DNA of 6,075 nt from Christensenella sp. UBA4636 (GTDB lineage: Bacteria; Bacillota; Clostridia; Christensenellales; Borkfalkiaceae), in the NCBI GenBank assembly GCA_002405915.1, contig DHMS01000013.1, forward strand, positions 410 to 6,484, in the 5' to 3' direction. This document shows positions 6,072 through 6,075 of the stretch, piece after piece (position 1 is the stretch's first letter; each line of letters begins with the position of its first letter). The notes under the pieces were generated by a model, which did not search any database, was not told where the DNA came from, and worked only from the letters and a program-made list of their open reading frames with translations. The position numbers and the translations under genes were made by a program.

Positions 6072-6075
6072 CAAA

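Noticed and set aside
1..6075. CRISPR array, tRNA or rRNA genes, insertion sequence ends
   Set aside because: I saw no regularly spaced long repeats, no tRNA-like cloverleaf or CCA-ended segment, no transposase motifs and no long terminal inverted repeats.

Overview
The window looks like a piece of a low-to-mid GC, endospore-forming Clostridia genome (Bacillota). The main evidence is a Spo0A-family regulator next to a SipL-like DUF3794+LysM protein. A clostridial gut lineage such as Christensenellales would fit the style of the surface protein at the left end, but that is recollection and was not tested.

Left part (1-1870, + strand): the 3' end of a long, AT-rich, probably secreted modular protein that is open at the window edge. 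It has a conserved-tail module followed by a beta-solenoid-like repeat region. After 19 bases comes a 37-codon gene with a clear ribosome binding site, which resembles the short 'Y-x-P-x-x-E...DV-x-T-x-S' peptides of Clostridia. A GC-rich hairpin (1912-1934) lies between this pair and the convergent genes on the other strand.

Right part (1978-6029, - strand; read right to left): a Spo0A-like response regulator, a 126-base gap, a SipL-like spore morphogenesis protein, IspE (isoprenoid precursor kinase), and a YoaP-like GNAT acetyltransferase with a thioredoxin-like tail. The last three genes are separated by only 12-32 bases and look like one operon. Just upstream of the SipL-like gene is a good match to a sigma-E promoter (CATACATT with TTCTATT 14 bases upstream). 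This is what would be expected for a mother-cell coat assembly gene.

The most notable observation is that the Spo0A-like protein has a nearly intact DNA-binding domain, but its receiver domain has lost the phosphorylated aspartate (Gly55) and the paired acidic residues (Gln10/Glu11). It therefore probably cannot be switched on by the usual phosphorelay. Other points of interest are a seven-base tandem repeat directly after its stop codon, the small peptide gene, and unusual residues around the catalytic aspartate of IspE.
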